64,000 bases of DNA from Rhynchopus sp. YZ270_cl-10 (GCA_964035575.1 OZ037833.1:2232001-2296000); one strand, 5' to 3'. Positions 47,241 through 57,177 are shown, counted from the first letter of the stretch. The notes: generated by a model from the letters alone, not told the origin. Translations and numbers: made by a program.

Positions 47241-47711
47241 GCTTTTTGAGGCAATTTTAACTTTTCATTTTGAATTTTTTTAAAATTTAACCTCCAATTT
47301 ACCCTTATGTAGGGGGGCGGAAGGAGAAGGGGCACCAAAATTAGGAATAAGGGCAGGGCAAGTTTTTTTCTCGTTTCTTATTATTTGCAGCTCAAAAAAA
47401 TGCGCGCGCGCGCGCAAAAAAAAAATAACTAGTCGAAAAAAAATACCCCACCTACCACGTAGGTCTTAGTGGGGGAAAAACATGATGATACGTTGTTGGC
47501 TGTGGAGTAACCTCCCCGAGCCACCCTATACCCACCCCACCCCACCCCGCCCTAACCACCCCCAGATTTTTCGCGATATTTGGTGCTCCAAAAATTTGCC
47601 GGAACCGAAAATCGTGTAGTTTGGGGGTATTGAGGCCAGAAAAAATTTGTGTGAATACATGAAAATATTCCTGATAGGCCAAAACATCAGCTGTTTTGGT
47701 CATTTTTGCCT

Positions 47712-47960
47712 TGTACTGTGTACTGTGTACTGTGTACTGTGTACTGTGTACTGTGTACTGTGTACTGTGTACTGTGTACTGTGTACTGTGTACTGTGTAC
47801 TGTGTACTGTGTACTGTGTACTGTGTACTGTGTACTGTGTACTGTGTACTGTGTACTGTGTACTGTGTACTGTGTACTGTGTACTGTGTACTGTGTACTG
47901 TGTACTGTGTACTGTGTACTGTGTACTGTGTACTGTGTACTGTGTACTGTGTACTGTGTA
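47712..47960. repeat. Heptamer array (TGTACTG)n
   Basis: About 35.5 perfect copies of TGTACTG (249 bp). The unit contains the palindrome GTAC. It is open in several frames, giving long spurious Val/Leu/Cys/Tyr and His/Ser/Thr/Gln frames. Confidence 0.97.
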
Positions 47961-48341
47961 GAAACACGGTAGAAACATGGGAATCGGTTATGTAGCCACG
48001 CCAGTAAAAATTTAACACCAGGTGGCATGCTTCCCAGTACATAAGTGCATAGAAAAAATCGTAAAACAACGTGTAATCTGTGGTGGTCAAAAGTGCACAA
48101 TTCCTTCGGCAATGTTCAGCCAGGCAAAATTTTTTTGCTCCACTGTCAGGGCTTCCCACAGGGGGGACCAGGGGGGACCACTGGTCCCCCTGGGGGAAAA
48201 TAAAAATAATAAGGGGGGACCAGGGGGGACCAGGGGGGACCAGCCTGCCCTTGAGTGTTCCGAGGCTGCCTATTAGGAATTTTCCACATTTTTTTTAATT
48301 TTTCCCACCCTCCCGTCCCCGCGCATCCAAATACAGGCAAC

Positions 48342-48574
48342 TACACGACGGTGATGTACAGTACATTACAAGTGAAGTTACATGTAACGTTACAAGTGAA
48401 AAACCGTTACAAGTGAGTTACAAGTGAGTTACAAGTGGGATACATGAATTACAGGCAAAATCAGGTTGTAACTGGTGGGTTACAAGTGAGTTACAAGTGA
48501 GTTACATGTAACAAAAGTTACATGTAACTCACTTGTAACTCCACTTGTAACACCCGTTACATCACCGTCGTGTA
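48342..48574. mobile_element. Small inverted-repeat element (MITE-like) built of TTACAAGTGAG units
   Basis: Perfect 17-bp terminal inverted repeats (TACACGACGGTGATGTA) at 48342-48358 and 48558-48574. The 233-bp interior consists mostly of TTACAAGTGAG units in both orientations around GTTACATGTAAC palindromes, so the single strand can fold almost completely. Confidence 0.7.
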
Positions 48575-48587
48575 ACAGGGGGAAAAG

Positions 48588-48737
48588 ATGGCACCAAAAA
48601 AGTCCTCCGGACCAAGACAGATTTCCATAATGGAATTTGCAAAGCGACCGGCGGAGTCCCAGTTATCGGCTCAGGCTCCGAAGAGGCAGAAAATAACGGT
48701 TGCAAAGAACCACGAGTATGCCTCATGGGCAAAGTGA
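48588..48737 (+). pseudogene. Short basic frame inside the inner element, possibly a transposase N-terminal remnant
   Basis: ATG to TGA, 49 codons. It begins MAPKKSSGPRQISIMEFAKR and continues with KRQKITVAKNHEYASWAK. It is basic with a likely nuclear localisation cluster, begins 14 bases after the MITE-like element and lies within hAT-like termini. A truncated transposase start is the simplest reading, but no catalytic or zinc-finger motif is left. Confidence 0.3.
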
Positions 48738-48759
48738 CCCCGTCACAGCCAGAACGCGA

Positions 48760-48965
48760 CTCAATTGGTCAAACGCCGAAGGAAAAGGAAGCATGCAGCA
48801 TGGCAAAAGAAAAAAGTAGCGTACCGTGCGCCTGCGGCGCAAGATTGCAAGCCACCCATGACATAGTGTGGCTGTAAAATGTGCAATTTTAATCACAGTA
48901 TTTTGAAATGTTGCGTACCGTGGCTTCGCCAGGAACCTTTGCCATGACTGTCGTTTCTTTTTGTA
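48760..48965 (+). repeat. Dispersed repeat with GCGTACCGTG/GGCTTCGCC motifs, copy 2
   Basis: About 205 bp matching 53268-53480: GACTCAATTGGTCAAACG, AAGGAAGCATGCAGCATGGC, GCGTACCGTGCGCCTGCGG, CATGACATAGT, and AAATGTTGCGTACCGTGGCT. A shorter inverted copy is at 36230-36335. Confidence 0.75.
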
Positions 48966-49883
48966 GATGTCTATACGAGGAAACGTCTGCACGCTACCGA
49001 CCTGACATATTTTTTCTTATTCCGCAAAGGTGGGGAACGTGAGATGATATGCAATATGCGAGTTAATGCAGCAGTTTTAACGGTTTGCCGGGACATTTTC
49101 GCCGAAGTCGAAAAATTTTTTTGACCACTTAAAGTGCGTAAAGGCGCGTAACGTAACGTAGCGTCAGCGTTAATGCTACACACCACACAAATTAAAATCA
49201 TTGAAAAAAAAAAAAAAATTCCACCTTTTTTTGGCTGGTCCCCCTGGGAGGCCAAAACCCCAGATCCTGCGGGAAGCCCTGCCACTCGCCAAAAAAAAAT
49301 TTGTGGTCACCTTTTTTGGACTTTTCGTGTTGAAAAAACGGGGGGAAAACGCAAAAAAAAAGCAAAAAGTTTAAATTCCCTCCATTACACTCCATTACAC
49401 CCCATTACACATGAATTACGCCGTGCCCGGGACACCCCATATAGTGCAAAATATGCAGCTTTTTATACCACAGAGTCACTCAATGAACCCTTTTTAGGGG
49501 TTCTCTTACGTGTGAGGCTTTCTCTTCTGTGAGTAAGAAAGTGGCGCGGGGCGACGAATAACTGAATCCCGAATCCCACTTTTTTTTATTTTTCCCCAAA
49601 CCAGTAAACCAGCTTGTTCTGGTTTTGAAACCAGCAAAAGTACCCAAGCTATTTCCCTGGTCTGTGCAATACGTGTGGGGGGTTTTCGGGTGAGGGGGGT
49701 CTGTGGAGAGGGAAAAATATGAAACGTGCCACCCCCCAGGCCCACTCCCCTGCGTTACCTTACCACTAGTTTTTTTTAAGACTAGTTTTTTTTTTGGGAT
49801 TTCAAAAATAATGCGCGCGCGCATAATGAGAAACGAGAAAAAAACTTGCCCTGCCCTAATCGAAAGAAAAAATACAATTTAAC

Positions 49884-49950
49884 CTACATAGTGCTTACAT
49901 AGTGCTTACATAAGCCCCGACATAGTGCTTACACAATGCTTACATAATAA
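49884..49950. repeat. Direct repeats of ACATAGTGCTTAC
   Basis: Four or five near-perfect copies of a 13-bp unit inside the right terminal repeat of the outer element. Only a single CTTATGTAGG remnant is present on the left side. Confidence 0.7.
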
Positions 49951-50050
49951 CAGGTTCAGATTAAAAAATTTAACGAAAATTCTCAAAAATTTTAAAATTT
50001 AGCTATCATAATACGTCGACCCCCCCTTTACTCTTTCTTTTTTTTTTTTT

Positions 50051-50098
50051 TGAAAATTTGTTGTATTAGTGTAAACCCGAGGTTGAGCTTCACTATAC
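50051..50098 (-). repeat. Short dispersed repeat, GGTTGTATYAGTGTAG family, copy 3
   Basis: TTTGTTGTATTAGTGTA then CCCGAGGTTGAGCTTCACTA, following a T tract (an A tail on the minus strand). Confidence 0.5.
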
Positions 50099-50190
50099 AA
50101 AACGCTTTTTACGTAACCGTTTGTTTGTTTCTTTTGCGCTTTTGACAAAAAAAAAAAAAGAGCGTTTTTTTGGTGTCAAAGGGGGAAAAG

Positions 50191-50225
50191 CTGAAATGCA
50201 AAGCCCTCTCGTGAGAATATACCTA
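50191..50225 (+). repeat. Short dispersed repeat, AAGCCCTCTCGTG family, copy 5
   Basis: CTGAAATGCAAAGCCCTCTC then GTGAGAATATACCTAAG, between A tracts. Confidence 0.6.
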
Positions 50226-52388
50226 AGAAAAAGGGATTTGACTCAAAGTTTGAAATACATTTTTGTATTTATTGCACGTCGGGGCACTTGCTGTTGTCAA
50301 AATGCAACGAAAAAGGGAGATTCTGCGCACAATTATCGCCAGAGTAGAGAGCTGGGATGCAATTTACAGAAGAAAAAAAGTGAAATTTTGATAAAGCGCA
50401 AACGCCTCCAGGACGTAGGCACTGATCTCTTTTTTGTGGAACAAAAAAAAAAAGGGATTCAAGAAAAAACCTCGTCCTTCAATAATATGACAGAGAACGA
50501 GAATAAGGAAACTCTAATTTAGAGAGTTCTCCATACAGCCTGCTTCAAGAGAAGATGCATATTTTGGGTTTTTTTTTTTTTTTTTTCCATTGATCCTCCC
50601 TGGAATGCAATAAAGCAGAAAACACACTGCAAACATCAAAAAAAAAAATGAGAAAAATATATTCCTCCAAAATGACGTCAGAAACGCGGCAGTGAGTTCG
50701 TGAACAGAGAGTTACACTAACACATATCAGGCAAACAAAAGACCCTCTGCTAGCATCAACTCTTGGTGGCTGTGAAAATTATGAATTGGAACGCAGAGGA
50801 TGACTACCTTGCACTTTTTGTGGTATTTTTTTTTTAATTGTAGTAAGATGATGGCCTTACAGTAGGCGTAGAGAAGAAGAAGAAAAAGAAAAACAAATAA
50901 ACTTATCAGAATGCCCTCACCTACAGGACACAACAGCTCCGGAGAAGAAAAATATATCCTTACTTTTCCAAACAGTTTTGGGGGGGTCCGTAAGTTTGTG
51001 TATTCGTGTGTAAAATTTCCGGCCCTTTTGGGTGAAAAAAAAAAAAGGGTGAGGGGAGTTGGGTCCAGTCATAGGGGGTATAGCATATTTTTTGGAAAAT
51101 TCTTCAAAAAAGCAAGGATTTTTGCTGAGCACAATGAAATTTTCAGAAAAATCCCAATTTTCGGCCAAATTTGGAGCAAATTAGGGCCCACACACCCCGA
51201 TTTTGGGTCAAAAACCGATTTCATTTTTGCTCAGGAGTGCCTACGATTCCGCAAACCAGAGGTCCTCTGGATGCATGCATTGATAAACACAACACTGGAA
51301 ATTGCAAGGAACAGGTCTGCATGCGTGTTCTCTAGCCACTACAGCTACAGGGTATGCACAAAATGACCGTATTGTGGTTGAATTTTGACTTGCAAATGTT
51401 TATTCACGAACATGTATTTCTGAGGTTTTTTGGATTCTTTGGGCCATTTTATGACTTCGGGTGCCTACCACGCCCGTTTTTGGGCAATAAAAATTTTTTT
51501 GTCTGGTCAAAAATCGCCTTGTACTTGTGAAAGGAATTGCTAAGGAAATGTGAAATATGCGTGTTTTGGTACACAAAAGTGCGTTTTGGGTGCTTCTGAA
51601 GGGTCAAAACACCAAAATGTTGCGTTTTTTTGCGTTTTTGGTCTCCCAAGGACCCACTATTTTGGGTGAATTTTTTTTTCACCTTTGCGAAAAAAAACTG
51701 AAAAATCACGGCTATAAGAACGCTAAGAAAAATCGATATTCATTTTTTGGGCAGAAAAGTGCGTTTTAGGTGCCCACCGATGGTCAAAACATCAATTTTT
51801 TTTGTGTTTTTGGCATCTTTGGACACCCAAGGACCCATTATCGGGGTGATTTCTTTTTGCCTGAGATTTGCCTTTGCCAAAATCGAAAAAAAAAAAAAAT
51901 TGTGGCGGAATTTGCTAAGGAAAAGCCGAAATTGTGGGCCCTGTAGTAATGCATAAGGTGCATAATGCATATGGTTTACCCCCAGATCGTCAAAACACCC
52001 GATTTTTGCGTTTTTTTGCACTTTTTGGTGACCAAAAACCCAACTCAGGGGTCGAAATTTTCCCGAAAAAAAAAATTTTTTTTTTGAGATTTTTCGATTT
52101 TTTGACAAGGCGCTGGCCCATACAAAGTGCACTGGTGGTGCAGAAAATGGCTGGGGAATAAACTCTAGATGCTCAAAACAGCTCAATTCTTGCTTTTTTT
52201 GACTTTTTGGTCCCAGGAGGGTGCCTAGGGTGTAGTGAACAGGCCTCAAAAACACTTGTGAAAAAAAAATTTTGGGATTTTTTTTTTTTGAGATTTTTGA
52301 AAAATCGGCCGATTTTGCGACCAATTTTGGCTGGGGAATTTCGACGACCAAAGGGTCCCCCCTTTGGTTTTTTCCAAAAAATCGGGTA

Positions 52389-52647
52389 TTTTTTGTGTGT
52401 ACAATTGTACACCCGGTCTGCCGGTCTTTTTCGAGGGTGGGTAGGACCGGCCCTTATAGCCGGTAATCCTTAGGGGGGTCCGTAAATAGACCGGCAACGA
52501 CCAGACACGTAATTTGTGTGTATGGCCGGTCTTTAGCCGGTCTTTAGGGTCCGTAAAAAGACCGGCTCTTAAGGATTACCGGCTATAAGGGCCGGTCCCA
52601 CCCACCCTCGAAAAAGACCGGCAGACCGGGTGTACAATTGTACACAC
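52389..52647. repeat. Central hairpin of the foldback element
   Basis: The left stem runs GTGTACAATTGTACACCC, CGGTCTGCCGGTC, TTTTCGAGGGTGG, then GGCCCTTATAGCCGGTAATC; the right stem repeats these in reverse complement. Four or more GGTCTTT/AAGACCGG motifs crowd the stem and the 95-base loop. GGTCCGTAAA(A/T)AGACCGGC occurs twice as a direct repeat in the loop. Confidence 0.85.
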
Positions 52648-53204
52648 AAAAATTTACGTACGATCTTCCTTCTAAGGTGCTCGCTCTCCATACCTAGACC
52701 CTCGAATTTTTTTTTTTTGCCCCTATATTGGGCTAATTTCGACGATTTGAGGCCATTAAAAGCAAAATTTGGCACTTTTGAGCATCTAGGGGGGTCTAAA
52801 ACGCGGTTCCGCGAACCCAAAATTTCGTGATTTTTACCAAAAACAAGCGATTTTTGAAAAAATCTCAAAAAAAAAAAATCCCAATTTTTTTTTTCACAAG
52901 TGTTTTTGAGGCCTGCTCACTACACCCTATGTACCCTTCTGGGACCAAAAAGTCAAAAAAAGCATGAATTGGGCTGTTTTGAGCATCTAGAGTTTATTCC
53001 CCGGCCATTTTCTGTACCACCGGTGCATTTTGTATGGGGCAGCGCCTTGTCAAAATCGAAAAATCGAAAAAAAAAAATTTTTTTTTTCGGGAAAATTTCG
53101 ACCCCTGAGTTGGGTTTTTGGGCACCAAAAAGTGCAAAAAAACGCAAAAATCGGGTGTTTTGACGATCTGGGGGTAAACCATATGCATTATCCGGGGTAT
53201 TTTT

Positions 53205-53770
53205 TTTGGGATACCATCAACCCGGTAGGGGGTGATGGGGAATTTTTTGAGATACCATCGAGCCGGACTCAATTGGTCAAACGTCGAAGGAAAAGGAAGC
53301 ATGCAGCATGGCGAAAGGAAAAAAGTAGCGTACCGTGCGCCTGCGGCGCAAGCTTGCATCACACCCTTCCCATGACATAGTTTGGCAGTAAAAATGTCCA
53401 AGTTTAAGCGCAATTTTTTGAAATGTTGCGTACCGTGGCTTCGCCTGGAACCTTTGGGTGACATGTCGCCATTTCTTTTGTAAAAAAACTGAGGTTACTG
53501 ATAATTCGTGCACCATGTGTGCCTGGTGCAAATATCAATGAAGTGCCGAACTCCGCCGTTGGATGACCGAGGAACTCTCACATTCCGCCGGAGGCCCCCA
53601 ACTCGAGCTGGGGTGGGCTCGATTGAGTTTTCTTCTTGTGACTAGCTTGTCAGCGGAGAAAGCTCGGGAAGCACTAGTAAAAATCACTTTTCTCTCTCTC
53701 TTTTTTTTTTTTTTTTCAAATGGGTCGATGGTTTTGGCTGAGGCCCGGGAGTTAGGCTGAGGCCTGGGCA
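53205..53770. mobile_element. Insertion in the right arm of the foldback element
   Basis: About 565 bp with no counterpart in the left arm. It begins with two direct copies of GATACCATC(A/G), contains the dispersed repeat at 53268-53480, and ends in a TC/T tract followed by two copies of GGCTGAGGCC. Arm sequence resumes at GCAAATCTCAGG. Its own termini are unclear. Confidence 0.5.
53268..53480 (+). repeat. Dispersed repeat with GCGTACCGTG/GGCTTCGCC motifs, copy 3
   Basis: Matches 48760-48965 over nearly its whole length, in the same orientation, with scattered substitutions. Confidence 0.75.
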
Positions 53771-53904
53771 AATCTCAGGAAAAAAAATCACCCCGATAGT
53801 GGGTCCTTGGGTGTCCAAAGATGCCAAAAACACAAAAAAAATTGATGTTTTGACCATCGGTGGGCACCTAAAACGCACTTTTCTGCCCAAAAAAATGAAT
53901 ATCT

Positions 53905-54055
53905 GGTACTCCAGAAATAAAAAATACCAAGTACGCAACAACTACGCAACAAGTACGCAATATAGGGTATTCCTGTATTTTTTTTTTCGTGCACAAAGTG
54001 CGCAACAAGTACGCAGCAAGTACGCAACAAGTACGCAAAATGGAGTTATCAGGAG
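53905..54055. mobile_element. Small insertion in the right arm, rich in CAAGTACGCAA units
   Basis: About 150 bp flanked by AATAT on both sides, which is uninterrupted sequence in the left arm near 51740. Contains about seven ACGCAACAAGT-type units and ends carrying CTGGTACTCC and GGAGTCC, suggesting a tiny non-autonomous element with a 5-bp target duplication. Confidence 0.5.
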
Positions 54056-54905
54056 TCCAATATCGATTTTTCCTTAGCGTTCTTATAGCCGTGATTTTTC
54101 AGTTTTTTTTCACAAAAAAATTCACCGAAAATAGTGTGTCCTTGGGAGATCAAAAACGCAAAAAAACGCAAAATTTTGGTGTTTTGACCCTTCAGAAGCA
54201 CCCAAAACGCACTTTTGTGTACAAAAACACACATATTTCACATTTCCTTAGCAATTCCTTTCACAAGTACAAGGCGATTTTTGACCAGACAAAAAATTTT
54301 TATTGCTCAAAAACGGGCGTGGTAGGCACCCGAAGTCATAAAATGGCCCAAAGAATCCAAAAAACCTCAGAAATACATGTTCGTGAAAAACATTTGCAAG
54401 TCAAAATTCAACCACAATACGGTCATTTTGTGCATACCCTGTAGCTGTAGTGGCTAGAGAACACGCGTGCAGACCTGTTCCTTGCAATTTCCAGTGTTGT
54501 GTTTATCAATGCATGCATCCAGAGGACCTTTGGTTTACGTAATCGTAGGCACTCCTGAGCAAAAATGAAGTCGGTTTTTGACCCAAAATCGGGGTGTGTG
54601 GGCCCTAATTTGCTCCAAATTTGGCCGAAAATTGGGATTTTTCTGAAAATTTCATTGTGCTCAGCAAAAATCCTTGCTTTTTTGAAGAATTTTCCAAAAA
54701 ATATGCTATACCCCCTATGACTGGACCCAACTCCCCTCACCCTTTTTTTTTTTCACCCAAAAGGGCCGGAAATTTTACACACTAATACACAAACTTACGG
54801 ACCCCCCTTAAGAGCCGGTCTTTTTACGGACCCTAAAGACCGGCTAAAGACCGGCTATACACACTAATTACGTGTCTGGTCGTTGCCGGTCTATTTACGG
54901 ATCCC

Positions 54906-55752
54906 CCTTGGACGTTTTTTTTATTCATAAAATTGAGAAAGTTGCAGAACATAACAAATAAAAAACGCACATTTGCCGAAAGGGACAGGAAAGCGGCATA
55001 CTAAACTACAAAACATATTTTTGTTGTAAGAAAACACGAGGGGGGGAAATGGGTCGAAGTCGCAAGAGTAAATATGGTTTCCAATGCATTTTTTCTGCCT
55101 ACCCTTTGGAATTCCCTTTATCAATTCATAAGGGGTCAGGGAGGGGTGTACATGGTTAATAATTCAGTTCGTTCATTGGTACTAGGTAGAAAAACAATAT
55201 TTGAAAGAGAAATGTATCGTGTCTACACGTTGCTTGTTTGTACACCTTTGGAAAGGTTCGATCACAAAGAAGCAACACAGAACAGGCACCAAAAAGAGAG
55301 AGAGAGAGAAAGATGGTAAGGTGAGCATAAATTTCAGTCACCCAAAAAAATATTTTCTATCTTTGAAAAACGTGGCCTCAGAGAGAAAAAAAACCCATCG
55401 AAGCGTTTTTCCACCTTGAGCCTTAATGAAAACCGGTACACGTTTTAAGGGTGTTTTAAAAGCCGTGTGTTACATTCAGGCTTCCCGAATGGGGCATGGG
55501 GGAAGGCTTCGATGGAAAAATAGAGTAAAGGTTATCACAGAAAATTATGTGCCAGAGAGTTGCGACTTACTTTCTCAGAGCCGCAAACCTCGAGAACGTG
55601 TTTGACGAAAGAGGGGAGATAGACAAAACTGTAAAGAATTCGGCACCAATTGACACGGGTTTTTATTTCGTTTGTAAAAGGGACACTCACGTATCACAAA
55701 GCAGCATGCAACCAAGCGTGCTGACCGCGATTCCCCTTCCCAGAACCCTAGA
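54906..55752. other. Spacer downstream of the Pro-rich membrane protein gene
   Basis: AT-rich, with a short AG-rich microsatellite (GAGAGAGAGAGA, 55300-55312). No supported gene; the frames present are short and low in complexity. Confidence 0.5.
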
Positions 55753-57177
55753 CTACACTACATTGTAAGCACTTCGATACGAATCTGGCTCAACTTGAGA
55801 CATTGGGGCACCGCGAGAGAGGGAGCGTCCTCTGCCTACTGCGTCGCCCATGGCAGCTGCTGCGCCTGTGTACGGGGTGTTGAAGGTGCCTATCTCGGCA
55901 GAAGCCGTAGACTCTGCCAGGATGTCACGTTCTTGGTACGTAGGAGTCGCCTGGTTGACTAAGAGCTGAGACTCCATGTACGGCTTCGGTGTCTCGTTCC
56001 TGCTGTACACCATGTAAAACAGAAGAATACACAACAGAAGCGCAGCCACAGCCGCCATCACCAGAATCGCCCACACAGGAAAGCCGTCGTCGCTGCTGTC
56101 AGATGCTGCATCCCCGGCATTCGAGATCGGCACCCCCGTCACCTGCAAGGTAGGTATCCGCGTAGCCGGCACAACAGTTGGCGTGGCTGTTGCAGGCGCA
56201 GGTGTCGGTGGCGACTGTGTCGCTGGGGCAGACGTTGCTGGTGCCGGTGTTGGCGGTGCTGGCGTCAAAGGAGCGTCTGTGGGCGGTGCCAGTGTAGGTG
56301 GCGCAGGTGTCGGGGGTATCGCTGTCGGTGGTGCTGGTGTCGGCGGCGACGGTGTTGCAGGCGCATAAGTGGGCGGTGCAGGTGTAGGCGGACTAGGGGT
56401 TGGCGGCACCGGTGTGGGTGGTGCAGGTGTTGGTGGTGATGGGGTAGGAGGTGCGCGTGTAGGGGGTGCCGGTGTGGGTGGGCTTGGCGTGGGTGGCACA
56501 GGTGTTGGAGGTGCCGGAGTTGGTGGACTTGGAGTCGGTGGCGCGGGTGTGGGTGGAGCTGGTGTTGGGGGTGCTGGTGTGGGTGGCGACGGCGTTGGCG
56601 GTGCTGGGGTAGGGGGTGCCGGTGTTGGTGGTGCCGGTGTGGGTGGGCTTGGTGTCGGCGGCGCAGGTGTTGGAGGTGCTGGAGTTGGTGGCGAAGGTGT
56701 AGGTGGCGCGGGTGTGGGTGGTGACGGGGTCGGTGGTGCAGGCGTTGGCGGGGCTGGGGTCGGAGGGCTTGGGGTGGGCGGTGCGGGTGTGGCATCCCAC
56801 CTCTCGCACCTGACGATGCCTTCATCTGTTGCAAGCCAGGCTTCATTGTTTGTTTTGCAGGATCGAGAAGTTCCCCAGCACCCCGCGGTGCCGCTGCATT
56901 TGTTTAGTCCACAATCTGCGTCACACATACCCGAAGTTGTGCACAGGAATGGAAAGTTTATTTTCGACAAAGCAAGAATGATTGCGTCAGCATTCGCGTT
57001 GATAGAAAAGTACTCCCCTGCGTATGTCGACGCAAGCTGACACTGATCATGCCCCGCTGTAGCAGCGGGCTTGTAACACCAACACTCGTCTGACACTAAA
57101 ACACATCCGTTCGCCGCACAATCATTTCCTGTCGACTCTTGGACTAACAATAACACACATAATAGCCATTTTCGCAT
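55753..57177 (-). CDS. Type I membrane protein with a Cys-rich head and a long Pro/Thr stalk
   Basis: A single exon; 474 residues from the ATG at 57177, chosen because [17 protein letters not shown] is a clean signal peptide. An in-frame ATG 54 bases upstream would bury it, and an acceptor-like CACACAG lies between the two. The head (about residues 18-130) has about 12 cysteines including [21 protein letters not shown] and CWGTSRSC. The stalk (about 130-345) is a [18 protein letters not shown] repeat typical of extended O-glycosylated surface proteins of protists. A membrane helix follows (about 362-386, [20 protein letters not shown]). The cytoplasmic tail of about 88 residues contains several Tyr ([27 protein letters not shown]). 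It could be an adhesin or receptor; the ligand is unknown. Confidence 0.75.
   Translation of the reverse strand: MRKWLLCVLLLVQESTGNDCAANGCVLVSDECWCYKPAATAGHDQCQLASTYAGEYFSINANADAIILALSKINFPFLCTTSGMCDADCGLNKCSGTAGCWGTSRSCKTNNEAWLATDEGIVRCERWDATPAPPTPSPPTPAPPTPAPPTPSPPTPAPPTPSPPTPAPPTPAPPTPSPPTPAPPTPAPPTPAPPTPSPPTPAPPTPAPPTPAPPTPSPPTPAPPTPVPPTPSPPTPAPPTRAPPTPSPPTPAPPTPVPPTPSPPTPAPPTYAPATPSPPTPAPPTAIPPTPAPPTLAPPTDAPLTPAPPTPAPATSAPATQSPPTPAPATATPTVVPATRIPTLQVTGVPISNAGDAASDSSDDGFPVWAILVMAAVAALLLCILLFYMVYSRNETPKPYMESQLLVNQATPTYQERDILAESTASAEIGTFNTPYTGAAAAMGDAVGRGRSLSRGAPMSQVEPDSYRSAYNVV

Larger units (their letters stand above)
48147..49281. mobile_element. Inner element with CAGGGCTTCCC termini (hAT-like ends)
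   Basis: Left end CAGGGCTTCCCACAGG; right end, reversed, CAGGGCTTCCCGCAGG (15 of 16). Next to each end are GGGGGACCAG-type repeats, with five copies in 48158-48242. CAGGG...CCCTG termini are usual for hAT transposons. The flanks share only CCACT, so an 8-bp target duplication is not convincing. The interior contains a small inverted-repeat element, a 49-codon frame and a copy of the repeat also present at 36230 and 53320. Probably non-autonomous. Confidence 0.5.
47182..50030. mobile_element. Large inverted-repeat element flanked by TA, carrying nested insertions
   Basis: The first 23 bases (from 47182) and the last 23 (to 50030) are perfect inverted copies, TAAAGGGGGGGTCGACGTAT plus TAT. The outermost TA could be a target duplication, as in Tc1/mariner-type elements. 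Similarity continues inward for about 260 bp: both sides contain GGGCAGGGCAAG, a T-run with CTCGTTTCTTAT, an alternating GC run (GCGCGCGC) and ACTAG. The interior holds a heptamer array (47712-47960), a second inverted-repeat element (48147-49281) and inside that a third (48342-48574). No intact transposase is visible. Confidence 0.6.
50031..50980. other. AT-rich spacer between two repeat elements
   Basis: No gene seen. Holds copies of the GGTTGTATYAGTGTAG family (50051-50098), the AAGCCCTCTCGTG family (50191-50225) and a partial TATCGAACCC-family segment (50388-50430, with GCCTCCAGGACGTAGGC). Confidence 0.5.
50981..54905. mobile_element. Giant foldback (inverted-repeat) element, about 3.9 kb
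   Basis: The two halves are inverted copies of each other around a centre near 52515. Matching blocks, outer to inner: 50981-51745 with 54055-54807 (nearly identical, from GGGGTCCGTAAGTTTGTG); 51745-51885 with 53775-53905; 51950-52160 with 52980-53200; 52185-52300 with 52850-52990; and 52389-52467 with 52563-52647 as the central stem. The loop 52468-52562 recurs inverted beyond the right arm at 54808-54905. The arms are themselves made of four or five diverged units of about 190 bp. The right arm has two insertions, near 53205-53770 and 53905-54055. No coding frame of interest. Resembles foldback transposons, but the arms are unusually long. Confidence 0.75.

Noticed and set aside
48139-49289. 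Eight-base target duplication for the CAGGGCTTCCC element
   Set aside because: The flanks TCCACTGT and CCACTCGC share only a shifted CCACT, which is too weak to call.
56369-57040. Plus-strand frame of GVGGAGVGG repeats
   Set aside because: Antisense of the Pro/Thr stalk repeat of the gene at 55753-57177.
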